A stretch of DNA of 38,460 bases from Candidatus Yanofskybacteria bacterium RIFCSPHIGHO2_01_FULL_44_24 (GCA_001794215.1 MGJK01000007.1:1-38460), one strand, 5' to 3'. Counted from the stretch's first letter, positions 7,226-15,558 are shown. Numbers and translations are program-made. The notes: generated by a model from the sequence alone, not told the origin.

Positions 7226-8119
7226 GTGCACAGATCCGTAATGCTGAATGAAGTAGTCGAGCTTTTGAACATAAAAGCGGGGGCGAGCATCATCGATGCA
7301 ACCTTAAATGGCGGGGGACACACTGAAGAGATTCTTGAAAAATATCCAGACGTGAAGGTGTTGGGCATAGAATGGGATCCGGACATCGTAGAAAATTTAA
7401 AATTAAAAATTAAAAATGGAAAATCAGATAATTTCAGAGAGAGGTTGATAATTATAAATGACAGCTACGTCGATTTACGGGCCGTGGTTGAGAAATATAA
7501 TTTTCAACCCGACGGAATAATATTCGACCTAGGACTGTCTTCGTGGCATTACGAGAAAAGCGGAAGAGGATTCTCTTTCATGAGAGACGAGCCGCTGGAT
7601 ATGAGGTTCAATCCGAACGAGACTGTCAAAACAGCCGCCGATATCCTGAATACGGCTCCCGAGGTTGAGTTAGAAGAAATTATACGGCTGTACGGTGAAG
7701 AAGATTTTGCCGAAGATATTGCCAAGCGGATAGTTACCGCCAGAAAAAGCAAACCGATCGTAGGAACTCAGGATTTAGTGGCTGTAATTATGGATTCAGT
7801 TCCCGGGTGGTACAAAAAGAGAAAAATTCATCCGGCCACCAAAACGTTTCAGGCCCTGAGGGTGGCAGTAAATGGGGAGCTGGATAATGTTGAAAAAGGA
7901 GTGATAGCGGCAATTGAAGTTTTAAAACTCGGAGGAAGATTGGTAGTCATATCCTTTCAGGGATTGGAAGATAAAATAGTCCGGGAAATTTTTAAAAACA
8001 AATCCAAGACGGGAGAAGTCAAGTGGGTTAAGAAGGGGACCATCAAGCCTAAATGGGAAGAGGTGAAAAGAAATCCGCGAGCTCGAAGCGCCAAGATGAA
8101 GGTTATTGAAAAATTATGA
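7226..8119 (+). CDS. rsmH: 16S rRNA (cytosine-1402 N4) methyltransferase RsmH
   Basis: 297 aa. GTG start at 7226 (MHRSVMLNEVVELL) keeps the conserved His-x-x-Val N-terminus; the ATG at 7241 would remove it. SAM-binding motif DATLNGGGHTEEIL (~25-38), then FDLGLSSWHYEKSGRGFSF (~107-125), DMRFNP and the C-terminal HPATKTFQALRVAVNGEL signature. It methylates C1402 of 16S rRNA in the decoding centre. Residues ~58-71 (ENLKLKIKNGKSDN) are encoded by an A-rich low-complexity stretch that looks like an inserted repeat. The stop codon overlaps the ftsL start (ATGA). The 100 bp before the gene hold AT-rich inverted sequence with a GTCGC/GCGAC hairpin. Confidence 0.95.
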   Translation: MHRSVMLNEVVELLNIKAGASIIDATLNGGGHTEEILEKYPDVKVLGIEWDPDIVENLKLKIKNGKSDNFRERLIIINDSYVDLRAVVEKYNFQPDGIIFDLGLSSWHYEKSGRGFSFMRDEPLDMRFNPNETVKTAADILNTAPEVELEEIIRLYGEEDFAEDIAKRIVTARKSKPIVGTQDLVAVIMDSVPGWYKKRKIHPATKTFQALRVAVNGELDNVEKGVIAAIEVLKLGGRLVVISFQGLEDKIVREIFKNKSKTGEVKWVKKGTIKPKWEEVKRNPRARSAKMKVIEKL

Positions 8120-8430
8120 CAAAAGCCAAGGCATTAAACGGAATATCTTCGATCAATACAGTTCTTTTGGGCCTGATTTTAGTATTATTAGCCTATTACG
8201 TCGTTGTAGCCAACTCCATCGCCAGTGGAAACTATGAGGTAATGAAGCTGAATGACCAGCTATTCTCTCTAAGCCAGGCCGGCAGTTCGTTATCTGCCCG
8301 GATGTCATCCCTTGAGGACATCGGTTTTCTTGCCAACTTTGCCAAAAACAATAATATGATTGAAACCAAGAACGCAATATATTTGTTTGAAAACAAAAAC
8401 GTTGCTTTTCAAAAAGAGAGGCTGAATTAG
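8116..8430 (+). CDS. ftsL: FtsL-like cell division protein
   Basis: 104 aa with a short basic N-terminus, one transmembrane helix (~14-34, INTVLLGLILVLLAYYVVV) and a following heptad-like region (~40-80). This is the size and topology of FtsL, a bitopic protein that with FtsB/FtsQ activates the division PBP. Sequence similarity is weak, as is usual for FtsL; the call rests on its place between rsmH and ftsI. The ATG overlaps the rsmH stop by 4 nt, so translation is coupled. An AT-rich inverted pair (ATGAATTAAGAATTA and TAATTCATAATTCTTG) fills the gap to ftsI. Confidence 0.75.
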   Translation: MTKAKALNGISSINTVLLGLILVLLAYYVVVANSIASGNYEVMKLNDQLFSLSQAGSSLSARMSSLEDIGFLANFAKNNNMIETKNAIYLFENKNVAFQKERLN

Positions 8431-8489
8431 GAGTTATGAATTAAGAATTAAAAATCCTGATTCGTAATTCATAATTCTTGATTCCGGAG

Positions 8490-10232
8490 ATGAAGCTGTC
8501 GGATAATCTGAGGATAAATGCATTCTTAGCGGTTATTTTTTTAGTTTCGAGCCTAATCATCTATAGGCTTTTTATTTTGTCTTTCGTCAGGCACTCGTCG
8601 TATTCTCTCACCGCTCAGGCTCAGAATGAAAATATAAGCAATATATTGGCTCGGGGGAATATATACCTTCGGGACGGCCAAGATTTATTTCTTTCGGCGA
8701 CTAACAGAAAATTCCCGTTAGCCTACATTATCCCTTCGGATATAGATCCCGACCTTAGTTCTGAAATTGCCGAAGGATTAAGTCAGATTTTGGGCATTAA
8801 TACGGATGAGATTTTAGAAAAAATAAGATCGGGATCGAAATCATTGCGTGTTATATCTCGCCGTCTTAGCGATGAGCAGGTCGGGCAGGTAAAAGACCTC
8901 AATCTTAATGGCACAGGAATTTCTTACGAGATTGACAGGTTCTATCCGGCCAAAGATCTCGCTTCGGGAGTCATAGGTTTTTTAGGTTATGACTCTGAGG
9001 GCCGTTCGGGCCAGTACGGCATAGAATCTTACTATGATCGCGATTTATTCGGCAATGTAAAAAGCGGCGGTATCTTCGACTCCGGCCGGACCGCGGGCAT
9101 AGTCAAAAAAATAATTGGATTTTTTTCGGGAAATGATAAGGATAAAAGCGACAAAACAGAGAACGATTTTAACAGACCGGCGGATATTGTTCTGACTATC
9201 GACAGGAACATTCAGATTTTTGTTGAGGATATTCTTGAAAAACTTCTCGAGAAATGGGATGCCGAAAGGGGAACGATCATAGTCCAAGATCCTGAATCGG
9301 GAAAAATCTTAGCTATGGCTGACCGGCCGAGTTTTGACCCGAACGACTACAGTTCCTATGCGCCGAATTTGTTTTTAAACAAAAGCGTTCAGGAGATTTT
9401 TGAACCGGGGTCGTCGTTTAAGCCGATTACTATGGCTGCCGGACTCGATTTGAATAAGGTCAGTCCCCAGACCACCTATGAGGACAAGGGGTTTATAGAA
9501 TCGTCGGGGTATACGATAAGAAATTTCAGCAATAAAACTTTCGGCGTCCAGACCATGTCGCAGGTTTTGGAAAAGTCCATTAATACCGGGGCTATGTTTA
9601 TTGAGAACCAGATCGGAGACGATAATTTTCTCAACTATGCGATAAACATGGGATTCGGCCAAAGCACCGGAATTGACTTGCCCGGAGAGGTCAGTGGCGA
9701 CATCAACAATCTTTATTCCGGCCGCAAGATCAACTATTTAACTGCTTCATTCGGGCAGGGTATAGCCGTTACGCCAATCCAGCTTGTTAATGCGTATTCG
9801 GCCATAGCTAACGGGGGCAAGCTTATGAGGCCTTTTGTTGTTGAAAAAATAATAAGAGACGGCGGAGAGGAAGAGGTTACGAGTCCGGAGATAGCGAGTA
9901 TTCCCATATCTGAAAAAACGGCGACTCGGCTCAAGGCTATGTTGGTCGGAGTGGTTGATAATGGTTTTGATAAAGCCCGTATTAACGGTTATGATATAGC
10001 CGGAAAGACCGGAACTGCCCAGATTCCTGACGGTCATGGCGGATACCTTGAAAAGGAATTTATTCATAACTTTTTGGGGTTTGCTCCGGCCTACGACCCC
10101 CAGTTCGTTATTCTGATTAAAATGGAAAAACCCAAAGGTATTACCTTTGCCGCTGACAGCTTGTCGCCGACTTTCCGGGAAATTGCCGCTTTTATGATTA
10201 ATTACTATAAGATACCGCCCACCAGGAAGTAG
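8490..10232 (+). CDS. ftsI: Division-specific penicillin-binding transpeptidase (FtsI/PBP2 class B)
   Basis: 580 aa from the ATG at 8490 (an upstream in-frame TTG at 8478 is possible; GGAG abuts the ATG). N-terminal anchor helix (~8-28), PBP dimerisation domain with the pedestal (ARGNIYLRDGQ, FYPAKDLASGVIGFLGYD), then the transpeptidase domain: SSFK (Ser near residue 307), SIN (near 362) and KTG in GKTGTAQIPDG (near 504). It cross-links septal peptidoglycan outside the membrane with FtsW. No PASTA domains follow. A short variable loop (~210-230, FFSGNDKDKSDKTEND) is lineage-specific. murF follows 31 bp downstream. Confidence 0.93.
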   Translation: MKLSDNLRINAFLAVIFLVSSLIIYRLFILSFVRHSSYSLTAQAQNENISNILARGNIYLRDGQDLFLSATNRKFPLAYIIPSDIDPDLSSEIAEGLSQILGINTDEILEKIRSGSKSLRVISRRLSDEQVGQVKDLNLNGTGISYEIDRFYPAKDLASGVIGFLGYDSEGRSGQYGIESYYDRDLFGNVKSGGIFDSGRTAGIVKKIIGFFSGNDKDKSDKTENDFNRPADIVLTIDRNIQIFVEDILEKLLEKWDAERGTIIVQDPESGKILAMADRPSFDPNDYSSYAPNLFLNKSVQEIFEPGSSFKPITMAAGLDLNKVSPQTTYEDKGFIESSGYTIRNFSNKTFGVQTMSQVLEKSINTGAMFIENQIGDDNFLNYAINMGFGQSTGIDLPGEVSGDINNLYSGRKINYLTASFGQGIAVTPIQLVNAYSAIANGGKLMRPFVVEKIIRDGGEEEVTSPEIASIPISEKTATRLKAMLVGVVDNGFDKARINGYDIAGKTGTAQIPDGHGGYLEKEFIHNFLGFAPAYDPQFVILIKMEKPKGITFAADSLSPTFREIAAFMINYYKIPPTRK

Positions 10233-10263
10233 AAATTCGATCTGCTCACGGCATTACAATTTT

Positions 10264-11589
10264 ATGAAGAGTCTAATCCAAAAAGTTATTATATGGAAGT
10301 TAGTAATTTTATCCCGGCTGTATTTGCGGCGTTTTAGGCCTGAAATCATCGCTGTTACGGGTAATGTCGGAAAGACTTCGACCAAGGAGGCGATAGCGGC
10401 TGTTTTGAAAAATACGGGTCGGATTAGGGCGAGCAGGGGAAATTTAAACAATGAATTGGGCGTACCTCTTACGATTTTGGGAGACTGGTCGGACGAATAT
10501 TATGAAAGCGGAAATACTGCCTGGTTTTGGATCAAGGTCTTGTTCGTCGGAACTTTCGGATTATTTTTTCAGAAAAACTATCCCAAAATTTTAGTTTTAG
10601 AGTATGGAGCCGATAAACCCGGAGACATTAAGAAGCTATCCAGACGCTTTAAACCGTCCATCGGCATTGTTACGGCAGTGGGAAAAATACCTGTCCATGT
10701 TGAATATTTCAGCGATCCCGACGGCGTAGCCCGCGAAAAGTCACATCTCGTGTCGGGTTTATCGGCGTCGAATTACGCCATACTGAATCAGGATGACCCG
10801 GCCGTAAGCAGTATGAGATCCAAGACAAAGGCTAAGGTTATGACCTATGGATTCGGGGAAGGCTCCACGGTTCAGGTTTTCGGATTTGATAATCACTACG
10901 AAAAAGGCAAGTTGGCCGGAGTAAGCTTCAAACTTCACTATGGAGCTAATAGTTTTATCCCAGTTACGATTCAGGGTGCGTTAGGCCGGTCGCAGGCTTT
11001 ATCAGCGGCAGCCGCGGCTTCAGTCGGCATAATCAAAGAGATGAATTTGATTGAAATAGCTGATGCTTTATCTGAGAACTATAATCCGCCCAAAGGCAGA
11101 TTGCGATTGCTCGAAGGTATCAAAAACTCAACCATTATAGATGACACATATAATGCTGCGCCGGCATCGACTCATCTTGCCGTCGATATTCTTAAATTAT
11201 TACCCCTTCAAGAGGTTCAGGGTAAACCGGCAAGAAAAATCGCCGTTTTAGGGGATATGTTAGAGCTGGGTAAATATACCGTTCAGGCTCATCAGGAGAT
11301 CGGAAATTTAGTCGGGGGTCAGGTTGATGAATTGGTTTGCGTCGGTCTTCGTGCCAAGTTTATAGCTGATGCCGCCGCTAACCAGATGCCGGCGGAAAAG
11401 ATCCGTGTTTTTGCAACTTCTCTTGATGCACGATCAATGGTTCAGGAAATGATCAGAGCGGGGGACACTATCTTAGTAAAAGGCTCCCAGGGAATAAGGA
11501 TGGAGAAAATAGTAGAAGAAATCATGGCGGAGCCGGAGAGAAAAAAAGAATTGCTTGTCAGGCAGGGCAAAAAGTGGCTTAGAAAGTAG
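10264..11589 (+). CDS. murF: UDP-MurNAc-tripeptide-D-alanyl-D-alanine ligase MurF
   Basis: 441 aa. P-loop AVTGNVGKTSTKE (~30-42), NLNNELGVPLTIL (the MurF-type NNxxGxP motif), the central-domain motif EYGADKPGDI, the ATPase His/Asn region, and the C-terminal domain with DDTYNAAPAS, RKIAVLGDMLELG and ILVKGSQGIRME. MurF adds D-Ala-D-Ala to the UDP-MurNAc tripeptide in the cytoplasm. The first ~25 residues form a hydrophobic/basic extension before the P-loop domain, common in CPR MurF. It is the last gene of the mraZ operon; a new promoter begins 27 bp after its stop. Confidence 0.93.
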   Translation: MKSLIQKVIIWKLVILSRLYLRRFRPEIIAVTGNVGKTSTKEAIAAVLKNTGRIRASRGNLNNELGVPLTILGDWSDEYYESGNTAWFWIKVLFVGTFGLFFQKNYPKILVLEYGADKPGDIKKLSRRFKPSIGIVTAVGKIPVHVEYFSDPDGVAREKSHLVSGLSASNYAILNQDDPAVSSMRSKTKAKVMTYGFGEGSTVQVFGFDNHYEKGKLAGVSFKLHYGANSFIPVTIQGALGRSQALSAAAAASVGIIKEMNLIEIADALSENYNPPKGRLRLLEGIKNSTIIDDTYNAAPASTHLAVDILKLLPLQEVQGKPARKIAVLGDMLELGKYTVQAHQEIGNLVGGQVDELVCVGLRAKFIADAAANQMPAEKIRVFATSLDARSMVQEMIRAGDTILVKGSQGIRMEKIVEEIMAEPERKKELLVRQGKKWLRK

Positions 11590-11615
11590 GGATTCTTAGT
11601 AATCTTATACGCTAC

Positions 11616-11643
11616 TTGACAATACCCAATATATCTATAGAAT
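11616..11643 (+). promoter_or_regulatory. Promoter for the Cys-rich exported protein
   Basis: TTGACA (11616-11621), 16-bp spacer, TAGAAT (11638-11643). A second TATAAT near 11693 lacks a clear -35. Confidence 0.55.
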
Positions 11644-11720
11644 TCATGTGTCCCTGAAAGCGGGACAGTCGGCTAATAGCGTAGTACCTAACTTATAATA
11701 AAAACAGCAGGGAGGAAGGC

Positions 11721-12500
11721 TTGAAGACGAAACGGAGCAAGATCCTTAGGGCAACGGTTGTAATAGGCTTCGTAGCCTTTTCTATCAGTGGTTTGTGGAT
11801 GATTGATACGCGCTCGATTTCAGAAAGGGAAGTGGCGTGGGCTAGGAGTCAGAAAGGTCCTCAGGCTCTTGCTCAGTTTGATTCCTTGTCTACGGTAGCC
11901 GGTCGGAAGGCGCTTATGAGGACGCAAACACCTGAAGAACTGGTAGGTCTGTGGAAAGAGCATTTGATCCGTGTTCTTAATGAGCGTCCTCTTACGAATG
12001 ATCAGCGGGCTTTCATTAACGAAGTGATGGTAAATCTGACTCCGGCAGTGTATCGGGACAAGGCTAATGTGCCCGAGTTTTTCAAGGGAGCATGCGTTCG
12101 TATCAGTAAACTTTTCGGAGAAAACGATGGAATAAGTTTTGAGATGCCGGGCTGGATGGAAGGCCGTGCAGTGATGATGGCTCGGCAGAATGAGCTGGAC
12201 CGAGGCTGGCTCGGATGGAGAGCCGCGGCTCGCAATATCCAAGAAAGTATCGGTCTTACGCCGATGGTGCGTGTGTTTGCCCAAGGCAGCGAATGCAATT
12301 GTGCGAACAGCACGCATTTGGCCAGCGCCTGTACATGTAATTGGAATCGCGAAGCATGCAACGTACTGGTCGGCATATGCCAGGATCCAGGCGGTTGGAT
12401 CGGTTGCGGATGTTTGGGCGTTCTTCCCTGTAACGCAATATGTTACGAGGGCAACCCCGATGGACCGATTTGCTCGCCAACCGGACCTTGTAATACCTAA
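11721..12500 (+). CDS. Exported Cys-rich protein, fulvocin C-type bacteriocin-like
   Basis: 259 aa. TTG start at 11721, chosen because a strong SD (GGAGGAAGG) lies 3-10 nt upstream. N-terminus: KTKRSK then a hydrophobic helix (~8-28), an export signal or anchor. A helical, Cys-poor middle (~30-185) precedes a C-terminal ~70 residues with 11 or more Cys in the pattern CNCAN..ACTCNWNREAC..GIC..GWIGCGCLG..PCNAIC. This order (CxC, paired Cys, GCG, late C-x-x-x-C) recalls fulvocin C-related bacteriocins, made as long precursors with a Cys-rich C-terminal module. I see no immunity or export gene. It has its own promoter and terminator. The match is from memory of the family, so function is tentative; a structural disulfide domain is the alternative. 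Confidence 0.5.
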   Translation: MKTKRSKILRATVVIGFVAFSISGLWMIDTRSISEREVAWARSQKGPQALAQFDSLSTVAGRKALMRTQTPEELVGLWKEHLIRVLNERPLTNDQRAFINEVMVNLTPAVYRDKANVPEFFKGACVRISKLFGENDGISFEMPGWMEGRAVMMARQNELDRGWLGWRAAARNIQESIGLTPMVRVFAQGSECNCANSTHLASACTCNWNREACNVLVGICQDPGGWIGCGCLGVLPCNAICYEGNPDGPICSPTGPCNT

Positions 12501-12513
12501 TATAGGAATTTAG

Positions 12514-12550
12514 CCGTCGGCGCCTAAAAAGCATCCGGCGGTTTTTGTTT
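12514..12550 (+). terminator. Terminator after the Cys-rich gene
   Basis: CCGTCGG (12514-12520) pairs with CCGGCGG (12535-12541, one G-U) around a 14-nt loop, then TTTTTG. Confidence 0.75.
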
Positions 12551-12710
12551 TGAATATACGCCCAGCTTAATGTCTTCAGTATTTTTTCATTTCTTCGCTC
12601 TCGCTCAGTCGCTGGCCTCGGTGTTTATTTCACTCTTGTTTGATCGTATGGCCGATCAGGACGGGAACATTGAGGGCGTTCTTAACTATAGTAAAATCAC
12701 ACTGTTAAAT

Positions 12711-12735
12711 GGCTCCGCCTTCACACCTACTCGGC
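12711..12735 (+). repeat. 25-bp direct repeat, left of the GIY-YIG gene
   Basis: GGCTCCGCCTTCACACCTAC plus TCGGC. It matches 13006-13030 at 22 of 25 positions. The two copies bracket the GIY-YIG gene. The 240 bp left of it hold only a short spurious frame. Confidence 0.7.
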
Positions 12736-12742
12736 TTTATCT

Positions 12743-12998
12743 ATGTATTATTTCTATGTACTAAAAAGTACTAAGAACAGTGAGTTGTACTTTGGTTATG
12801 CGGACGATAGGTTCTCGCAACATAATTCAGGAAAAGTACAATCAACAAGGTTGAGAAAGCCGCTAATTTTGGTATACTATGAGGCATATACTTCTCAATC
12901 AGATGCCAAGCATAGAGAAACATAGCATCAAATTGAGGGGGAATGCCTATCTACAGCTCAAAAGAAGGATTAGGAATCGTGTTGCCGAAGCTGAGTAA
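12743..12998 (+). pseudogene. GIY-YIG endonuclease (UPF0213-like), frameshifted
   Basis: The frame from the ATG at 12743 reads MYYFYVLKSTKNSELYFGYA, then QHNSGKVQSTRLRKPLILVYYEAY..DAKHRE, and stops at 12923-12925. This is the small single-domain GIY-YIG family (GIY is here YFY, YIG is YFG). Shifting one frame at about 12915 restores the expected tail (REKHSIKLRGNAY, LKRRIRNRV) to a stop at 12996-12998, giving a normal ~85-aa length. Two or three residues usually found between GYADD and RFSQHN are also missing. The gene is therefore probably inactive or carries a sequencing error. It lies between 25-bp direct repeats, just before tRNA-Glu; such endonucleases often travel as solo homing genes. 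Confidence 0.7.
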
Positions 12999-13005
12999 GG
13001 AGAGC

Positions 13006-13030
13006 GGCTCTGCCCTCACACCTACTCAGC
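13006..13030 (+). repeat. 25-bp direct repeat, right of the GIY-YIG gene
   Basis: GGCTCTGCCCTCACACCTAC plus TCAGC, the partner of 12711-12735. It also forms most of the left arm of the hairpin at 13012-13075. Confidence 0.7.
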
Positions 13031-13075
13031 GACGGCTTCCCAGCTTCTTTTAGTTCGCTGAGTAGGTGTGAGGGC
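13012..13075. repeat. 21-bp perfect inverted repeat abutting tRNA-Glu
   Basis: Left arm 13012-13032 and right arm 13055-13075 are exact reverse complements (core CTCACACCTACTCAGC) with a 22-nt loop. The right arm overlaps the first three bases of tRNA-Glu, so in a primary transcript the stem would compete with the acceptor stem. Confidence 0.75.
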
Positions 13076-13147
13076 CCTGTCGTCTAGCCCGGTCCAGGAC
13101 ACATGATTCTCATTCATGTAACACGGGTTCAAATCCCGTCGGGGCTG
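13073..13147 (+). tRNA. tRNA-Glu (CTC)
   Basis: Acceptor GGCCCTG/CGGGGCT (two G-U pairs), D arm GTCTAGCCCGGTCCAGGAC, anticodon stem CATGA/TCATG with loop TTCTCAT (anticodon CTC), T arm ACGGGTTCAAATCCCGT. CCA is not encoded (CTA follows). The 3' half is overlapped in antisense by the end of the recombinase gene, which marks it as the integration site. Confidence 0.9.
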
Positions 13148-14807
13148 CTAGTTGGTTTTCAGAGCTTTGATTTGTCGAAGTAAGCTCGAAAATCCAAGTC
13201 AATTTAGGTGTTCCATTGAGTATGTCGAAATAGGTCGGCAACACTTCGAAGAACAAGTTATACAAACTCTCCCTGGCTTGATATTCTGCTTGGTTTATAA
13301 TGATTTCTCCTGGGTGTTCCATTAACTTTCGTGCTTGTTTGATAAAGTTATCAATGTCAGCTTCGTTGACCTCAAGTTTATTCCTTTGTTGTTGAGCAAG
13401 GTCAATTTTCCTATTGATTTCTTCAATTCTGTCTTCAATGTCAGTCCTAATGCTAGGGTTCTTAGTTAATGCAAGACTATCTAGTTCCATTATCTTCTGG
13501 GTTCTAAGGGAAGAGATATTAGTACCCATATCAGCTGCGTCAGATGCGATAGCTCTTTCCTTCTCACGATACTTGTTAATGACAGACGCTTCCAAGCTAT
13601 CCATAAATTCTGGAGAAAACTGTAAGCGACTAAGAAAGTTTTTAACATTCTTTTCAAACTCGTCCTTAGGCACGCCAAGATATTTGTGCTTCCTTGGACA
13701 GTGATAGGTGGCAAAAGTTTTACCCGACTTGCCCTTGGGCGAACTGCCTACAAATGGCTTCTGTTTATCGCATAAAGGGCACAGGACGAACTTGAAGGGG
13801 AATAAAGGGTTCTCCTTCATCTTCTTCTTGATTCTGTTCGGGTCATAGTTATATAACATTTCCAGGGTATCGTCTGGGTTCTTTTTGATGAAGACTTTTC
13901 CCTGATTAGCTTTATTAAAGACATCAATATCAACTAAGCCCTTGTACTTTGCTTTTACGGGTAAATTAAATGTCCATTCCTCGCACATAACACCAGCATA
14001 AATCGGATTTGAAATATATCTCTGCAATTGTTTAACCGATAGGGGCACGCCTCCCCTTGTGCCTACAATTCTTTCCTTATCGCCATCCCACCTATTCTGA
14101 ATCTTTGTTAAGAATCCTTGGGCATTAAGCTGGTCTACAATTTGAATGTCCGTATAAAGACCAGAAGCACGAAGTTCAAACATCTGAATATAGAATTTAG
14201 CCCTCTCTGGGTCGGCTATTTGGATAGTCTTTTTCTTTTTACCATCAACAAATATTTTCTTATTAATATAGCCGTCATTCGGTACTCCCGTGTGATAGTA
14301 GCCATCTCTAGTGAGCACAATCTGTTTCCCAATCGTCCTATTTAACATTTTAATCACCTCGCTTTTTCCATCATCGGCGGCCGCTATCTCTGCTGCTTCG
14401 CTAGGGTAATACCTACTCCAATCATACTCGACTCCTAAGTGTTCTAGGCTGTTTCTTGAAGGTTGAATGACTCCATAACTATCAACCAATTCAACATTCA
14501 ATGCAGCCAGCTCTAGCTTCATGCTGGCATAAGAGTAGCTACCAGCTCTTGTAAATCTATCTATGCCTCGTATTAAGTAAAATCTTACTTTTCCTGGATG
14601 CATTCGGATGAATTCTTTAGCATCTTCGAATTTAGTTCTTGCGCCTGTTCTGCCACTATGGGATTCCCTGGCGTTGAACAGTATGTCCCAGCCATTTTCT
14701 GCTGCCATATTGCGTAAAAACTTTTCTTGGTCATCTAAACTTTCCCCAGATTGGGATTGCTTAGAAGTACTTAATGCGTAGGAATCCGGAATTAACTTTG
14801 GAGCAAT
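13110..14807 (-). CDS. Large serine recombinase (integrase) ending inside tRNA-Glu
   Basis: An ATG at 14708 gives 532 aa, but the open frame continues 33 codons upstream and those encode the essential start of the catalytic domain (PDSYALSTSKQSQSGESLDDQ, with the catalytic Ser in LSTS). No ATG, GTG or TTG precedes it, so the start is an unusual codon or the extreme 5' end is damaged. Catalytic domain to ~150 (DRFTRAGSYSYASMKLELAAL), recombinase domain ~200-320, zinc ribbon (CPLCDKQ..YHCPRKHKY), then a coiled coil. The last 12 codons (AAPTGFEPVLHE) are antisense tRNA-Glu, so the tRNA end supplies the stop codon. It catalyses integration and excision of the element at this tRNA. No cargo genes are evident. 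Confidence 0.88.
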   Translation of the reverse strand: MAPKLIPDSYALSTSKQSQSGESLDDQEKFLRNMAAENGWDILFNARESHSGRTGARTKFEDAKEFIRMHPGKVRFYLIRGIDRFTRAGSYSYASMKLELAALNVELVDSYGVIQPSRNSLEHLGVEYDWSRYYPSEAAEIAAADDGKSEVIKMLNRTIGKQIVLTRDGYYHTGVPNDGYINKKIFVDGKKKKTIQIADPERAKFYIQMFELRASGLYTDIQIVDQLNAQGFLTKIQNRWDGDKERIVGTRGGVPLSVKQLQRYISNPIYAGVMCEEWTFNLPVKAKYKGLVDIDVFNKANQGKVFIKKNPDDTLEMLYNYDPNRIKKKMKENPLFPFKFVLCPLCDKQKPFVGSSPKGKSGKTFATYHCPRKHKYLGVPKDEFEKNVKNFLSRLQFSPEFMDSLEASVINKYREKERAIASDAADMGTNISSLRTQKIMELDSLALTKNPSIRTDIEDRIEEINRKIDLAQQQRNKLEVNEADIDNFIKQARKLMEHPGEIIINQAEYQARESLYNLFFEVLPTYFDILNGTPKLTWIFELTSTNQSSENQLAAPTGFEPVLHE

Positions 14808-15153
14808 TCATTGGTTCGGACATAAGATTAACATACCGGAAGTTCTTTGGGAGAAAGACAATGGCAATATTAAGACGGACGATCTAAAGAGCGAACTTGC
14901 GAGACTCGAAGCTTTACAAGCAAAGAAAATCCGTATCCGAAGAATAATGCATGTTGTTACCGCGATTTTGATTGGGATTCTTTCCGGATACTACGGAATC
15001 AAATACCAGTCGATCTGGGTTAGCGTGGGTATACATGCGATTTGGAATCTTGTTATGCCGATAATTCTGCCAATCTTTGTGCTTATTGTCGTCCTTTCCG
15101 TCGCGGTAGTCTCTGCTCTCTGGGATAAATTTTGGTGGCGCAGAGGTTGCTAA
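14782..15153 (+). pseudogene. CPBP (CAAX-type) intramembrane protease, 5'-truncated
   Basis: The open frame after the TAG at 14779-14781 reads SGINFGAIHWFGH and, after a charged helix and a hydrophobic segment, VSVGIHAIWNLVMPI, then a last membrane helix. FxxxH and HxxxN are CPBP motifs 2 and 3; motif 1 (EExxxR), which should precede, is missing because upstream sequence belongs to the recombinase in antisense. An ATG at 14947 would make only the last 68 residues. I infer that insertion or deletion at the recombinase junction cut the gene. The family cleaves membrane proteins or prenylated substrates; this copy should be inactive. Confidence 0.65.
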
Positions 15154-15234
15154 TAACTTTCTGAGGCCCACTAATTATATGAAGGTAAAAAGCCATAGAG
15201 TGTAAAGTGCGGGGCGGGCCCATTCTCGATACTT

Positions 15235-15263
15235 TTGACTGGGCATTATTCCGGTGGTATTCT
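15235..15263 (+). promoter_or_regulatory. Promoter for the 60-aa zinc-ribbon gene
   Basis: TTGACT (15235-15240), 17-bp spacer, TATTCT (15258-15263). Confidence 0.65.
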
Positions 15264-15295
15264 GGCCATAGTTCTTGGAACTGAGGAGGTCATGA

Positions 15296-15478
15296 ATGGG
15301 CCGTGAGCGAAAGATAAGAAAGTTCTGCACCAAAGATCATCCGTTCATCCCGCCCTTGAAGGATGACGAGATTTGGGAGCACGTAGATGCCTTTGATAAA
15401 TTTCCAGAACGTGACCTTGCCATAGTAACTTTCCACTGTCCTAATTGCGGGATAGATATCCATGTCGATATGAGTTAA
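15296..15478 (+). CDS. Small CxxC protein (60 aa), unknown function
   Basis: A GAGGAGGT SD at 15283-15290 selects the ATG at 15296; an ATG at 15292 in another frame stops at once. The product is basic at the N-terminus (MGRERKIRKFC), acidic in the middle (KDDEIWEHVDAFDKFPERD) and ends with TFHCPNCGIDIHVDMS. CPNCG is half of a zinc ribbon; with the lone Cys 11 and nearby His residues it could hold a metal alone or as a dimer. I do not recognise the family. It is a complete single-gene unit with a good promoter, SD and terminator. Confidence 0.65.
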   Translation: MGRERKIRKFCTKDHPFIPPLKDDEIWEHVDAFDKFPERDLAIVTFHCPNCGIDIHVDMS

Positions 15479-15500
15479 GCCGGCGCTTGCCGGCTTTTAG
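15478..15500 (+). terminator. Terminator
   Basis: AGCCGGC-gctt-GCCGGCT (15478-15495) followed by TTT. It begins right at the preceding stop codon. Confidence 0.8.
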
Positions 15501-15558
15501 TTATTGTCTAAAATTGCATTAGAATGGAAAATTTTCATCAGTCTGTTATTATAGATTC

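Noticed and set aside
12570..12764. 64-codon rightward open frame after the Cys-rich gene
   Set aside because: Runs through the 25-bp repeat into the GIY-YIG start, no SD, composition not gene-like.
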